DNA of 64,000 nucleotides from Micromonospora chersina. Its GTDB lineage: Bacteria; Actinomycetota; Actinomycetes; Mycobacteriales; Micromonosporaceae. The DNA lies in assembly GCF_900091475.1 (NCBI RefSeq), contig NZ_FMIB01000002.1, positions 6,510,001 to 6,574,000 of the forward strand, written 5' to 3'. The notes under the pieces were generated by a model, which did not search any database, had not been told where the DNA came from, and saw only the letters and a program-made list of their open reading frames with translations. This document shows positions 26,051 to 35,101 of this stretch, one piece after another; within the stretch, counting starts at the first letter, position 1, and every line of letters starts with the position of its first letter. The translations under genes and the position numbers were made by a program.

Positions 26051-27426
26051 GAACGTCTGGTGGCGGCACCCGTCCGCACGCCCGGCTTCGCGGCGGGAGC
26101 GTGCCCGCGATCGCCGACCGCGGTGTGCTCGTCGGTGAGCTGGGTCGGGTTCTCCCGATCCTCTGTCGAGTCCGGCGGCGTGGGCCTTCGGCGCTCCGCC
26201 CAGGAAACGGTGACGCCGATCAGGGATGCGGCCACGACGAAGACACCGGCGATCACCAGCCATCCCCAGGCGCCGCCCCCGGTTCCGAGGGCGAGCGCGA
26301 CGAACGCGACCGGGGCGCTGAGGCGCTGCAATCGGTCGCCCAACTCGAACACGCCGATGTACTCGCCGCGACGCTCGGGTGGCGACAGCGCCGAGACGGT
26401 TCCCCAGGCGCCTACCGCGTTCGTCATCTCGCCGAGGGTCAACGCGACCGTCCCGGCGACGAGCACCGCGATGGTCGCGATGTCCGCGGTCCAGATGGTC
26501 GCGCCGAAGAGCAGGCACGCCAGCGCGGTGAACAGGCCGCCGTGTCGAAGCGCCCGGGCGGCACCGCCGGCGGTCTCCGCGCCGCGGCTGGTTCGCACCT
26601 GGAAGACGACGACCAGGACGGCGTTCAGCACGAAGAGCGTTGCCACCATCGGCGTCGGGGCGTCCGTGCGGCTGATGATCCACAGGGGCAGGAGAAGGGA
26701 CAGGATCGCCTCGTTGGCGTGCAGGGCGCCGGCCAGCCCGCTCACGGAGAGCACCGACGGATCACGCAGCAGGCGGAAGGAGCGCCCGCGCTTCCGGGCG
26801 AGGGCGGACTCGGGGGCGGGGGCGTCCAGCCGGGGCAGCCGGGCGACAACGATGATGCACAGGCCGACCACCGCGGCGGTGCCCCACACCATGGTCTGGT
26901 ACGCGAGGACCGTGTCGAAGGCCATCGCGAGACCGGCCGCCGCGCCGCCGAGAGTGAAGCCGACGTTCAGCGCGGTGCGCTGGTACGCCTGCGCGCGCAC
27001 GCGCTCGGCCGGCGGGAACGCGGCAAGGCTGTAGACCTGGACCGCCACCCGGCTGAGCGAGTGGACCGCCGCCAGCACCGCGACCACGATCAGGAACCCG
27101 GCCAGGCCCCGAACGAACGGGTACGACGCGAAGGCAAGAGCCTCGAGGATTGCACTGGCGATCCACAGAAGCCGGACCCCGGCCCGGTCCATCAGCACAC
27201 CCAGCGGCACCGAGGCGAGCACCGAGACGGCGGCGCCGACCGATATGCCGAGCCCGACCTCCACCGGTGTCAGACCGACGACTCGGGTGAAGAAGATCGG
27301 ACTACCGGCGGCGAATATACCGGAACCGCACGAGTAGACAAGAGCCAATGTGGCCAGCGGCCTGGTGACGCCGGGTGGGGGAACGACCTGTCGCACGAGC
27401 GTGGCGGAAAGTTTCGATGCCCCCAT
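26047..27426 (-). CDS. MFS transporter, probable cluster exporter
   Basis: This 459-residue protein has about 12 transmembrane helices. An MFS motif A-like loop lies between helices 2 and 3 (GVLMDRAGVRLLW), and a long cytoplasmic tail is rich in Arg, Asp and Pro. It probably exports the cluster product, giving self-protection. ATG 27426 begins a short basic segment before helix 1; no clear ribosome binding site is seen. It overlaps the adenylation gene by four bases and is the first gene of the minus-strand operon that includes adenylation, radical SAM and aminotransferase genes. It is divergent from the carrier-thioesterase gene. Confidence 0.85.
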   Translation of the reverse strand: MGASKLSATLVRQVVPPPGVTRPLATLALVYSCGSGIFAAGSPIFFTRVVGLTPVEVGLGISVGAAVSVLASVPLGVLMDRAGVRLLWIASAILEALAFASYPFVRGLAGFLIVVAVLAAVHSLSRVAVQVYSLAAFPPAERVRAQAYQRTALNVGFTLGGAAAGLAMAFDTVLAYQTMVWGTAAVVGLCIIVVARLPRLDAPAPESALARKRGRSFRLLRDPSVLSVSGLAGALHANEAILSLLLPLWIISRTDAPTPMVATLFVLNAVLVVVFQVRTSRGAETAGGAARALRHGGLFTALACLLFGATIWTADIATIAVLVAGTVALTLGEMTNAVGAWGTVSALSPPERRGEYIGVFELGDRLQRLSAPVAFVALALGTGGGAWGWLVIAGVFVVAASLIGVTVSWAERRRPTPPDSTEDRENPTQLTDEHTAVGDRGHAPAAKPGVRTGAATRRS

Positions 27427-27796
27427 GCCGCACAGTAAACCGGTTTCCGTCCTGCGGTGCAACGCCCCCTCGCTCCTGGGAGTCGACCCGCAACGCGTTG
27501 AGCAGCGCAAATACCAGTTCTAATGATCGCCCAGCTCGGGTGCGTGCACCGTTTGACCGACCACAGTGGATGGACATTCGATGTCTTGACAGCGATGTGG
27601 TGGCCCGTCAAGCTTGTGCCGACACGCTCGGCCGGACCTGTCCCGGCGGCCGAGACAGTCGTTCGCGGCGCCAATTTCGGCGACGCCTCTGCGGAATGAC
27701 GCCGCCTCGCGTCGGCCATCGCGAATTGCGGAGAACGGTCCGCGGAGAAGAGTTCGAGGAAGCCGGGATGGTGTGCGACGGGGGGCCGATCTTTTG
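27427..27796. promoter_or_regulatory. Divergent promoter region in the middle of the cluster
   Basis: This 370-bp stretch separates the two outward-reading operons of the cluster. It is less GC-rich than the genes (for example gcgcaaataccagttctaatgatcgccc) and must hold both promoters. I found no confident operator palindrome and no regulator gene beside it. Confidence 0.5.
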
Positions 27797-28864
27797 ATGG
27801 AATCGACGCGTTCTGAGCGACCACCCCGGGACAACGTCGAACTCGTGATGCGGCGCATCTGGTGCAACGCACTCGACATCTCCCGGTTGTCCATCGACGA
27901 CGCCTTCTTCGACGTCGGTGGGACGTCGTTCTCGGCCGTCCTGGTGCTCGATGCGATCCACCGCGAGTTCGGCGTGAAACTGCCCTTCGAGACGCTGTTC
28001 AACGACGCGACGGTGGAGGACCTGGCCCGGGTCGTCCGCGGCGGCCACCACGTGAGTCCGCGGTCGCTCATGGACTTCCGGCCGGGAAGCCGGCTGCCGG
28101 TCCTGGTCTGCGTCCATCCGTTGAGCGGGAATCTGTCGTGGTATCGGGACCTCGTCGACGCGGTCCCCAAGAGTGTGCCGTGCGTCGGTCTCCAGGCCAT
28201 GGGACTCGACCCGCGCTGCGAGCCGCACCGGGGGATTCCGGCAATGGCGGAGCACTACGTCGACGAGCTGACGAACAGGTACGACCCGGGCGAGATTGTT
28301 CTCGCCGGCTACTCGTTCGGGGGTTTGGTCGCGTTCGAGATGGCGTGTCAGATGGACGGCCGAGGCACGCCGCCCAAGGGCCTGATGATCATCGACGCCC
28401 TGGTGCCCGAGCGGCCGGGCGGCCCGGCGCCCCCCACGGCCAACCTGCGAACGCTGGTCGAGGTCGTGCTCTCCCTCGAGATCGACGTCGACGAACTCGT
28501 CGACCTGCCGGCCGACGCCCTGTGCGCGACGCTTCTGCACGCCGCGGAACAGGCCGGCACTCTCCCGATGGGTTACGGGTCGGATCAGCTGCAGCGGATC
28601 ATCGATGTCGTCTATCGGAACTGCGATGCGACGGACACGTTCGTGCCGGCCATCTATCGGCAGCCGGCACACCTGGTGACGATCGCCGGTGCGGAGGGAA
28701 GGAGCGCCAACACCGACATCTGGCGATCGCTCTGCCCCGCCGGACTGGACGTCCACGATATCGGAACCAACCATTCGGACGTCATGTTCGGTCGGCACGC
28801 CGCCGAAGTGGCCGATGTGATGTGGGAGCTGTGGTGGGAGCCGGATCAGGGCGGACTGCGGTGA
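27797..28864 (+). CDS. Peptidyl carrier protein-thioesterase didomain
   Basis: This 355-residue protein has residues 1-80 as a carrier domain with the phosphopantetheine site Ser44 in DVGGTSFSA. Residues 95-355 form an alpha/beta-hydrolase thioesterase with Ser173 (AGYSFGG), Asp200 (MIIDALVPE) and His326 (GTNHSDVM) as the likely triad. With no condensation domain in the cluster, it probably holds the acid activated by the free adenylation domain while another enzyme modifies it, then releases it. A- and PCP-bound beta-hydroxylation followed by thioesterase release is known in nikkomycin-type systems. ATG 27797 has a GGGGGG run 12 bases upstream. Confidence 0.88.
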   Translation: MESTRSERPPRDNVELVMRRIWCNALDISRLSIDDAFFDVGGTSFSAVLVLDAIHREFGVKLPFETLFNDATVEDLARVVRGGHHVSPRSLMDFRPGSRLPVLVCVHPLSGNLSWYRDLVDAVPKSVPCVGLQAMGLDPRCEPHRGIPAMAEHYVDELTNRYDPGEIVLAGYSFGGLVAFEMACQMDGRGTPPKGLMIIDALVPERPGGPAPPTANLRTLVEVVLSLEIDVDELVDLPADALCATLLHAAEQAGTLPMGYGSDQLQRIIDVVYRNCDATDTFVPAIYRQPAHLVTIAGAEGRSANTDIWRSLCPAGLDVHDIGTNHSDVMFGRHAAEVADVMWELWWEPDQGGLR

Positions 28865-29050
28865 ACGCCATGCGGATGAGAACAGCCGGAATCATGCCGG
28901 CGAATGTAAAAATAATCGGCTGACCCGGTCGGACGATTTCGACGTGGGAACGGGTGTCCAGTGCGGATTGCAGTGCTTGAATCCAGTCGAGACCCGTGAT
29001 AAATTCAAATCTATGCGTTAGTGAACGAAGGCTGAAACGGGGGATTGGCA

Positions 29051-30034
29051 TTGATTACCGACAATGAAACTGCGACGTCGCCTACGTCGGAGACCGCGCT
29101 GTCGCCGGCCCAGGCCGAGGAGCTATGGAATGCGGTCGGCCGGTTGATCGACCGGGACTACGAGACACTCGCCCCGGACGAGATCGCCGACCTCGCGCTC
29201 GCCGTGCCGGCCCTCCTTCCGCCCGACGTGCGCCGCCGCATCGTCGACTACCGTCGCAACGCCCCGAACGGCGACGTGCTTCTCCTGCACGGCTTTCTGC
29301 CAGAAGGCATCACGCTTCCGCCGACCGTCGAAGCGCCGTTCGCGCCGGTTTCCGGCCCGGCGCAGACGGCCGCGCTGTTGCTGGCCGGCGTGATGAGCCT
29401 GTTCGGCGAGCCCTTCACGTACTCCAGCCTCTACAAGGGCCGGCTCGTCCAGAACATGGTTCCGGTGCCCACGATGGAGTTCACCCAGACCAGCCAGAGC
29501 AGCCGGGGAATGCTCGACTGGCACGTCGAGGACGGCTTCCGCGACGACCGCTGCGACTACGCGGGGCTGCTCTGCCTGCGGGGCGACCCGTCCGGTGCGT
29601 CCCAGTACGCGCAGGCGAAAGATCTCCGGCTGGCGCCCGAGGTGATGGCGACGCTGCGGCAGACCCGCTTCCATGTGAAGCCGGACCCCGCGCACACCCT
29701 TCCCGCAGACACGCCGCGCCGCCAGATCGCGGTGCTGACCGGGTCGGAGTCGGCCCCAGAGATCATCTACGACACGCACCACATCGGGCCGATCGACGAC
29801 GCCGACACCGAGGCGGCGGACGCGCTGCGCGAGCTGCACGCCGGGCTCGACGAGGTCCGCATCTCGCACGTGATGTCGCCGGGCGATCTCCTGATCTTCG
29901 ACAACAAGCGCGTCGTCCACGCCCGCACGCCCTTCACCGCGAGATTCGACGGCACCGACCGCTGGTTGATGCGGGTCATGGTGTGCGGCTCGGCCGTGAC
30001 CTTCCGCCGCTGGGGCCGGCGCGTCCCGGACTAG
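29051..30034 (+). CDS. Fe(II)/2-oxoglutarate oxygenase, clavaminate synthase/VioC-like
   Basis: This 327-residue protein belongs to the TauD-like superfamily. Iron ligands are His158-x-Glu160 (DWHVEDGF) and distal His290 (KRVVHART), with an Arg (RWLMR) to bind 2-oxoglutarate. HxE instead of HxD is typical of the VioC/AsnO/clavaminate synthase group that hydroxylates or desaturates amino acids such as arginine and asparagine. I expect hydroxylation of an amino-acid-like substrate, free or carrier-bound. I chose TTG 29051: GGGGG lies seven bases before it, whereas TTG 29045 would be too close. It is the second gene of the right-hand operon, 186 bases after the thioesterase gene. Confidence 0.85.
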   Translation: MITDNETATSPTSETALSPAQAEELWNAVGRLIDRDYETLAPDEIADLALAVPALLPPDVRRRIVDYRRNAPNGDVLLLHGFLPEGITLPPTVEAPFAPVSGPAQTAALLLAGVMSLFGEPFTYSSLYKGRLVQNMVPVPTMEFTQTSQSSRGMLDWHVEDGFRDDRCDYAGLLCLRGDPSGASQYAQAKDLRLAPEVMATLRQTRFHVKPDPAHTLPADTPRRQIAVLTGSESAPEIIYDTHHIGPIDDADTEAADALRELHAGLDEVRISHVMSPGDLLIFDNKRVVHARTPFTARFDGTDRWLMRVMVCGSAVTFRRWGRRVPD

Positions 30035-30192
30035 TCGACAGGCATTGCCCGAAGGCACGGTCTCACGCCTGCGGCCGTGAGACCGCCGGCCTGTGCCCGG
30101 ACACCACTCGCATGGTTCTTACTCGCTGGCAGTTGACGGGTTGCCCGCGCGCGTGCGCGTCGGCGCGACCGCAGGCTTGGACGGAGAGAGCT

Positions 30193-31299
30193 TTGATCAC
30201 CGAAACCCCTACTACGAGCAGGCCGGTCACCACCACCGCGGCCGCGGTGAATTCGTGGGACGAGTTCAGCCCGCTCCGCGAGATCATCGTCGGCGACGCC
30301 ACCGGCTCCCGGATGCCGGCGCAGACCGACCCCTCGGCCTGGCTGAACTGCTACCCCGAGCTGCGACGCTCGGAGCTCGAGGGATTCCAGCACGGCAGTT
30401 TTCCGGCGCGAGTCGTCGAGGAGACCAACGAAGACCTGGCCGACCTGGTCACCACACTGCGCGAGCTGGGCGTCGTGGTGCACCACCAGACGGCGGTCGA
30501 CACCTCCCTGGAATACGGCGGACTCGGCTGGCGCAGCCAGGGCCGCACCTCATACTGTCCCCGTGACCTGACCCTGGTCGTCGGCTCGACAATCATCGAG
30601 GTGCCGAGTCCGGTGCGGGCCCGCTACTTCGAGATCTTCGGCCTGCGGGACATCTTTCAGGACTACATGCTGCGAGGCGCGCAATGGATCTCCGCGCCCC
30701 GGCCGCAGCTGCGCGACGAGCTGTTCCCGACCGACGAGACGGACTCTCCGGTGCTCGGCGAGGCCGAGCCGGCGTTCGAGGCGGCCAACGTCCTGCGCCT
30801 CGGGCGCGACGTCTTCTACCAGGTGTCGCGCAGCGGCAACGAGATCGGCCTGCGGTGGCTGGAGTCGACCCTGCGGATGCTCGGCGACATTCGCGTCCAT
30901 CCGCTACGGGGGCTCTACCAGGGCACGCACATCGACAGCACGATCTGCTTCCTGCGCCCGGGCCTGGTCCTGCTCAACCCGGAACGCGTCCGACCAGAGA
31001 CGATCCCCGAGCCGCTGAAAGGCTGGGACGTGATCTGGTGTCCGCCGATCGAAGAGCCGGTGGCGCCGTTGCTGCCGCACACCCTGAGCACGCCGTGGGT
31101 GGGGATGAACCTGCTCATGGTCGATCCGGAGACGGCAGTGGTCGACCAGAACCAGACCGCCTTGATCCGCCTCCTGGAAGGCAAGGGCATCACCGTCGTG
31201 CCTCGCCGGCTGCGCCATTCGCGGGTGCTGGGCGGCGGATTCCACTGCGTCACGCTCGACACGGTGCGTGACGGCGGGCCTGAGAGCTACCTGGACTGA
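30193..31299 (+). CDS. Amidinotransferase (StrB/glycine amidinotransferase family)
   Basis: This 368-residue protein of the five-bladed propeller guanidino-group family has a catalytic triad by alignment of Asp206 (LGRDVFYQ), His246 (GTHIDST) and Cys352 (GGGFHCVTLD). Such enzymes move an amidino group from arginine to an amine: glycine in creatine synthesis, inosamine-phosphate in streptomycin, lysine in phaseolotoxin. The acceptor here is probably an amine made by the cluster's aminotransferases. The TTG start at 30193 has GGAGAGAG upstream and begins Leu-Ile-Thr, as does the preceding oxygenase. The stop overlaps the next gene's ATG (TGATG). Confidence 0.9.
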   Translation: MITETPTTSRPVTTTAAAVNSWDEFSPLREIIVGDATGSRMPAQTDPSAWLNCYPELRRSELEGFQHGSFPARVVEETNEDLADLVTTLRELGVVVHHQTAVDTSLEYGGLGWRSQGRTSYCPRDLTLVVGSTIIEVPSPVRARYFEIFGLRDIFQDYMLRGAQWISAPRPQLRDELFPTDETDSPVLGEAEPAFEAANVLRLGRDVFYQVSRSGNEIGLRWLESTLRMLGDIRVHPLRGLYQGTHIDSTICFLRPGLVLLNPERVRPETIPEPLKGWDVIWCPPIEEPVAPLLPHTLSTPWVGMNLLMVDPETAVVDQNQTALIRLLEGKGITVVPRRLRHSRVLGGGFHCVTLDTVRDGGPESYLD

Positions 31300-32255
31300 T
31301 GGACGTGACTGACGGACAGACGAACCGGCGTGCGCTGCTGAGCCTGGCGGACCTGCGCGCCGACGACATCGTGGCCATGACCGATCTCGCCTACCGGTAC
31401 GGGCAGGCGCCGCGGGAGTTCGCCGGCCGGTTGAGCGGCGTGAAGGTGGGCCTGGTCTTCACCGCGCCGTCCACCCGGACGCGGACGTCGTTCTGGAGTG
31501 CGGCCCGGACCCTCGGGGCCGACGTGCTGCCGATGGGGGCGACCGACCTCCAACTTTCCACCGGCGAGACGTGGGCCGACACCGGCGCGGTCCTCGCCGA
31601 GTACCTCGATGTGGTCGTGGTGCGCACCAACGGTCCGCAGCACGAGATGGTCGACCTGGCCCGACAGGTCCCGGCGACGATCAACGCGCTGTCGTACCAC
31701 GAGCATCCGACCCAGGCCGTCGCCGACCTGTGCGCGATGCGCGACCACTTCGGCGACACCGGGCACCTGCACCTCGCCTATCTGGGCGAGGTGAACAACA
31801 CCGCCCGCTCGCTGGCACTGCTTGCCGCGACGCTGCCGCACATGAGGCTCGACCTGTACGGGCCAGAGGGGACAGGTTTCACGGTCGACGAACTGGCGGC
31901 GCTGAACGCGATCCGCGGCGTCGGCGCGGTGCGCCAGTTCGACACCGTACCGGCCGCACCCGAGCCGGTCGACGTGGTCTACACGACGCGGTGGCAGTCG
32001 ATGGGCGCGCCCCGGCCGGAAGCCGACTGGCCGTCCCGGTTCGCCCCGTTCGCGGTCACCAAGGATCTGATGAAGCAGTTCAGCGGATCGACCGAGGCGG
32101 TGTTCATGCACGACCTGCCGGCCGTTCGTGACCAGGAGGTCGAGTCCGACGTGCTGGATGGCGTCGGCGTGACATCTCTCGTGGCGAACCAGGCGCGCCA
32201 CAAGGCCTCCGCCGCGGCGGCGGCCCTGCTGTGGTCGACCGGGGAGTCGTCGTGA
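31299..32255 (+). CDS. Ornithine/aspartate carbamoyltransferase-family protein
   Basis: This 318-residue protein has the carbamoyl phosphate site PSTRTRTSF and HEHPTQAVADL, which read more like aspartate carbamoyltransferase, and the ornithine-type SMG loop (TTRWQSMG). The usual OTC HCLP motif is MHDLPAVRDQEV, with Asp replacing Cys, so the amino acceptor pocket is altered. Possible roles are carbamoylation of a diamino acid or guanidine in the pathway, or an inhibitor-resistant OTC for self-protection, as ArgK does in phaseolotoxin producers. It is sandwiched without gaps between the amidinotransferase and aminotransferase genes, so it belongs to the cluster rather than to arginine metabolism. 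Confidence 0.82.
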   Translation: MDVTDGQTNRRALLSLADLRADDIVAMTDLAYRYGQAPREFAGRLSGVKVGLVFTAPSTRTRTSFWSAARTLGADVLPMGATDLQLSTGETWADTGAVLAEYLDVVVVRTNGPQHEMVDLARQVPATINALSYHEHPTQAVADLCAMRDHFGDTGHLHLAYLGEVNNTARSLALLAATLPHMRLDLYGPEGTGFTVDELAALNAIRGVGAVRQFDTVPAAPEPVDVVYTTRWQSMGAPRPEADWPSRFAPFAVTKDLMKQFSGSTEAVFMHDLPAVRDQEVESDVLDGVGVTSLVANQARHKASAAAAALLWSTGESS

Positions 32256-33505
32256 ACGTCTTCGAGCGCCGCGAGTCCGAGGTCCGCAGCTACAGCCGCC
32301 GTTGGCCGGCCGTGTTCACCCGGGCCGGGGGCAGCTGGCTCCACACGCCCGACGACACCCCCTACCTGGACTTCTTCGCCGGGGCCGGCACCCTCAACTA
32401 CGGCCACAACGATCCGGTCCTGAAACGGGCGCTGATCGCCTACCTGGAGAACGACGGCGTCACCCACGCCCTCGACATGTGGACCGATGCCCGGGCCGAC
32501 CTGTTGGAGACGCTCGAGTCGAGGATCCTCGCCCCGCGCGGGCTCGACTACAAGGTCGTGTTCCCCGGGCCGTCCGGTGCGAACGCGGTGGAGGCAGCGC
32601 TCAAACTGGTGCGCAAGGTCACCGGCCGGCAGTGGGTCGTCCATTTCGCGAACGCGTTCCACGGCATGACCCTCGGCGCGCTGTCCGTGAGCGGAAACCC
32701 TGCCGTTCGCGGCAGCGCCGGGATACCGCTGGCCTACCGCGCCGAAATTCCCTTCGACGACCGCTGCAGCGATGTCGGGAACCTCAAGGAACGGCTCGCG
32801 GCCTCCGACGGCGGGCTCGCCGGGACGGCTGCCGTCATCGTGGAGACCGTGCAGGCGGAGGGCGGGATGAACGTCGCCCGGGCCGAGTGGCTGCGCGAGC
32901 TGGCCGCAGTATGCCGGCAGCACGGGATCCTGCTCGTCGTCGACGACATCCAGATGGGCTGCGGGCGTACTGGATCGTTCTTCAGCTTCGAGGAAGCCGG
33001 GATCGTGCCGGACGTCGTCTGCGTGTCGAAGGGCATCAGCGGCTACGGACTCCCGATGGCGCTCACGCTGATCCGGCCCGAGCTGGACGTGTGGCGACCA
33101 GCCGAGCACAACGGCACATTCCGCGGTTTCAACCCGGCGTTCGTGACCGCCGCCGAGGCGATGCGCACCTACTGGAGCGACGACGCGTTGGCCACGTCCG
33201 TCCGGATCAAGGGCGGACGGATCGCCGCCGGCCTCGAGCAGATCGCCGCCGCCTATCCCGAGGCGCGGCTGGCGACCCTGGGTCGCGGTCTGGCCCGCGG
33301 CCTGCAGACGCCGTCGGGCGAGACGGCCGACCAGGTGAGCGCCGCGGCGTTCCAGCACGGCCTGCTGGTGGAGACCTGCGGCCGGGACGGCGAGGTGGTG
33401 AAGCTGATGCCGCCGCTGACCGTTGCCAGCGGGGACATCGACCTGGCGCTGGAGATCCTCGACGCCTCGGTGAAGTCGGCGCTCGCCGCCGCCGTCCGAG
33501 CCTGA
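32252..33505 (+). CDS. Class III aminotransferase, EctB (diaminobutyrate aminotransferase)-like
   Basis: This 417-residue fold-type I PLP enzyme has Lys260 (CVSKGISGYG) as the Schiff-base residue, DDIQMGCGRTG containing the PLP-binding Asp, and the N-terminal FFAGAGTLNYGHNDP with THALDMWT, which is characteristic of EctB and related omega-aminotransferases. It would interconvert a terminal aldehyde and amine, for example aspartate semialdehyde and 2,4-diaminobutyrate, providing an amine for amidination or carbamoylation by its neighbours. GTG 32252 overlaps the carbamoyltransferase stop by four bases. No ectA or ectC gene is present, so this is not an ectoine locus. Confidence 0.87.
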   Translation: MNVFERRESEVRSYSRRWPAVFTRAGGSWLHTPDDTPYLDFFAGAGTLNYGHNDPVLKRALIAYLENDGVTHALDMWTDARADLLETLESRILAPRGLDYKVVFPGPSGANAVEAALKLVRKVTGRQWVVHFANAFHGMTLGALSVSGNPAVRGSAGIPLAYRAEIPFDDRCSDVGNLKERLAASDGGLAGTAAVIVETVQAEGGMNVARAEWLRELAAVCRQHGILLVVDDIQMGCGRTGSFFSFEEAGIVPDVVCVSKGISGYGLPMALTLIRPELDVWRPAEHNGTFRGFNPAFVTAAEAMRTYWSDDALATSVRIKGGRIAAGLEQIAAAYPEARLATLGRGLARGLQTPSGETADQVSAAAFQHGLLVETCGRDGEVVKLMPPLTVASGDIDLALEILDASVKSALAAAVRA

Positions 33506-33514
33506 GGCGGCGAG

Positions 33515-35101
33515 GTGTCGCGCGATCGGGTGCTGGTGCTGACCACCGGGGAGAAGGACTGGTGGTGGAGCATGGCCGAGGTACTCCCGACTGTGGAGCG
33601 GGTGTGGACCGCGATCGGTCGCTCCGACCGGGCGGAGGTCCGGATGCTCCGCGTGCCCCTGGCGCCGGACGTCGTGGAGGAGGTCCTCGTCTTCGCGCCG
33701 ACGCGCATCGTGGTCACCGTGGTGACGCCCGGCACCATCGAGGTCGCCACATCGTTGCGGCAGCGGATGGCCGGGCGGCCACCGATGATCCTCTACATGT
33801 ACGGCGATGCCACCGAGGGCCTCCATGCGTTCGGCGGCTTCGCGGACATCCTGACCGAGCGGGACACGTTCGTGTGCTCGTCGGAGGCTGACGCCGCAGC
33901 GACCCGCCGCTGTTTCCCGCGAGCCGACGTTGTCGCGATCCCGTTTCCGCTCGTGGACCAGTTCGTGCTGAACCGTGGACCACAGGGGCCCGTGTCCGTG
34001 CGGCTGGCCTACGTCGGCCGCGTCTCGGAGCAGAAGAACCTGCACACCCTGCTGCTCGCGCTGTGGATCGTCCGGGCGGTCTACGGTGAGACCCCGGGCC
34101 TGGACGTGTACGGCGCTGTCGACGGACTGGGCAGCCCGAACATGGGCCTGACGTTCCCCGACTACGGCGAATACCTGCGGCGCCTGACCGCGCGGCTTGG
34201 TCTCGAAGACACGGTGACGTGGCACGGGTTCATGCCGCGGGACTGGCTCTTCGACCACGTGCACACGGCACCGCACGCCATGGTGTCGCCGAGTCTGCAC
34301 TCTGACGAGAACTTCGGCTCGTCGGTCCTCGCCTCCCTGGTCAACGGCCAGCAGGTGGTGACGACCGAGTGGGGCGGCCACGTCGCGTACCGGCAATGGT
34401 TTCCGGAGCAGTTGACCCTCGTGCCGGTCCACCGGACCACGACGGGTCCGGCGATCGATCCGGTAGCACTGGCCCACGCGATCCGGCTTGCCCTAGGGCG
34501 GGCGTCCGCCGTGTCCGTGAGCGATGCGGACCTCGACCGGGCCCGCACCGCGTTCTCTGAACGCATCGTGGTTGCCCGCACGCTCACGCTGCTCGACCGG
34601 CCCTGCGGCGACGCCGTGCCGCTGGCGAAGTCGCCGGAGCAACGACATCTCGATCGCCAGCGGGCCCGGTTCGGCGGCGGCCGGAAGATCTTCGAGGATT
34701 ACGCCGACCCCGTCGCGCGCCTGTTCTTCGAGGCGTACGGCATGCGGGCCGCCCTGACCTTCGACGCGGGCGAATCGTATGTACTGCCGCCGTGGGTGGA
34801 ACTCGTCGACGGCGTTCTGCGCGTCGACGACCCGCACCGCGGGTCGACGAGCTATCCGGTCGAAACGGAAGCCGCGGAACCAGTGATCCTTACGGCGTGC
34901 CCGTCGATGGACACAATGCGCCTGCCCCTCACGCTCGCCGAGGCCCTCGTCACCAGCGGATACGCCTTCGTGCTGCCCCGGGTCACCGGGCCGGCCACGC
35001 GAGACGTGGAGGACGATGGCCGGCGCGTCGGATTAGCGCAGCTTGATCCGGGACGGCACGCGCCGGATCCGCGGCGCGGCGATCGCAGTATCCGCGCATG
35101 A
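33515..35101 (+). CDS. GT4-like glycosyltransferase
   Basis: This 528-residue protein has two Rossmann-like halves of the GT-B fold. The GT4-type core is visible at VRLAYVGRVSEQKNLHTLL, then VTWHGFMPRDWLF, and a nucleotide-sugar site region PSLHSDENFGSSVLASLVNG with the E-x7-E type spacing altered. The last 130 residues are a distinct extension (FGGGRKIFEDYADPVARLFF ...) of unknown role. It probably attaches a sugar to the amino-acid-derived moiety. GTG 33515 lies 10 bases after the aminotransferase stop and ends the right-hand operon. Confidence 0.78.
   Translation: MSRDRVLVLTTGEKDWWWSMAEVLPTVERVWTAIGRSDRAEVRMLRVPLAPDVVEEVLVFAPTRIVVTVVTPGTIEVATSLRQRMAGRPPMILYMYGDATEGLHAFGGFADILTERDTFVCSSEADAAATRRCFPRADVVAIPFPLVDQFVLNRGPQGPVSVRLAYVGRVSEQKNLHTLLLALWIVRAVYGETPGLDVYGAVDGLGSPNMGLTFPDYGEYLRRLTARLGLEDTVTWHGFMPRDWLFDHVHTAPHAMVSPSLHSDENFGSSVLASLVNGQQVVTTEWGGHVAYRQWFPEQLTLVPVHRTTTGPAIDPVALAHAIRLALGRASAVSVSDADLDRARTAFSERIVVARTLTLLDRPCGDAVPLAKSPEQRHLDRQRARFGGGRKIFEDYADPVARLFFEAYGMRAALTFDAGESYVLPPWVELVDGVLRVDDPHRGSTSYPVETEAAEPVILTACPSMDTMRLPLTLAEALVTSGYAFVLPRVTGPATRDVEDDGRRVGLAQLDPGRHAPDPRRGDRSIRA

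Noticed and set aside
28861..28923. 20-codon peptide after the thioesterase gene (GTG 28861)
   Set aside because: It is very short, has no cysteine or recognisable leader, and lies in an AT-richer promoter-like gap.
31299..32255. Housekeeping argF
   Set aside because: The motifs deviate (HDLP), no other arginine gene is present, and it is overlapped on both sides by cluster genes.
32252..33505. Ectoine biosynthesis locus because of the EctB-like protein
   Set aside because: No ectA or ectC is present, and the gene is overlapped by an amidinotransferase/carbamoyltransferase operon.
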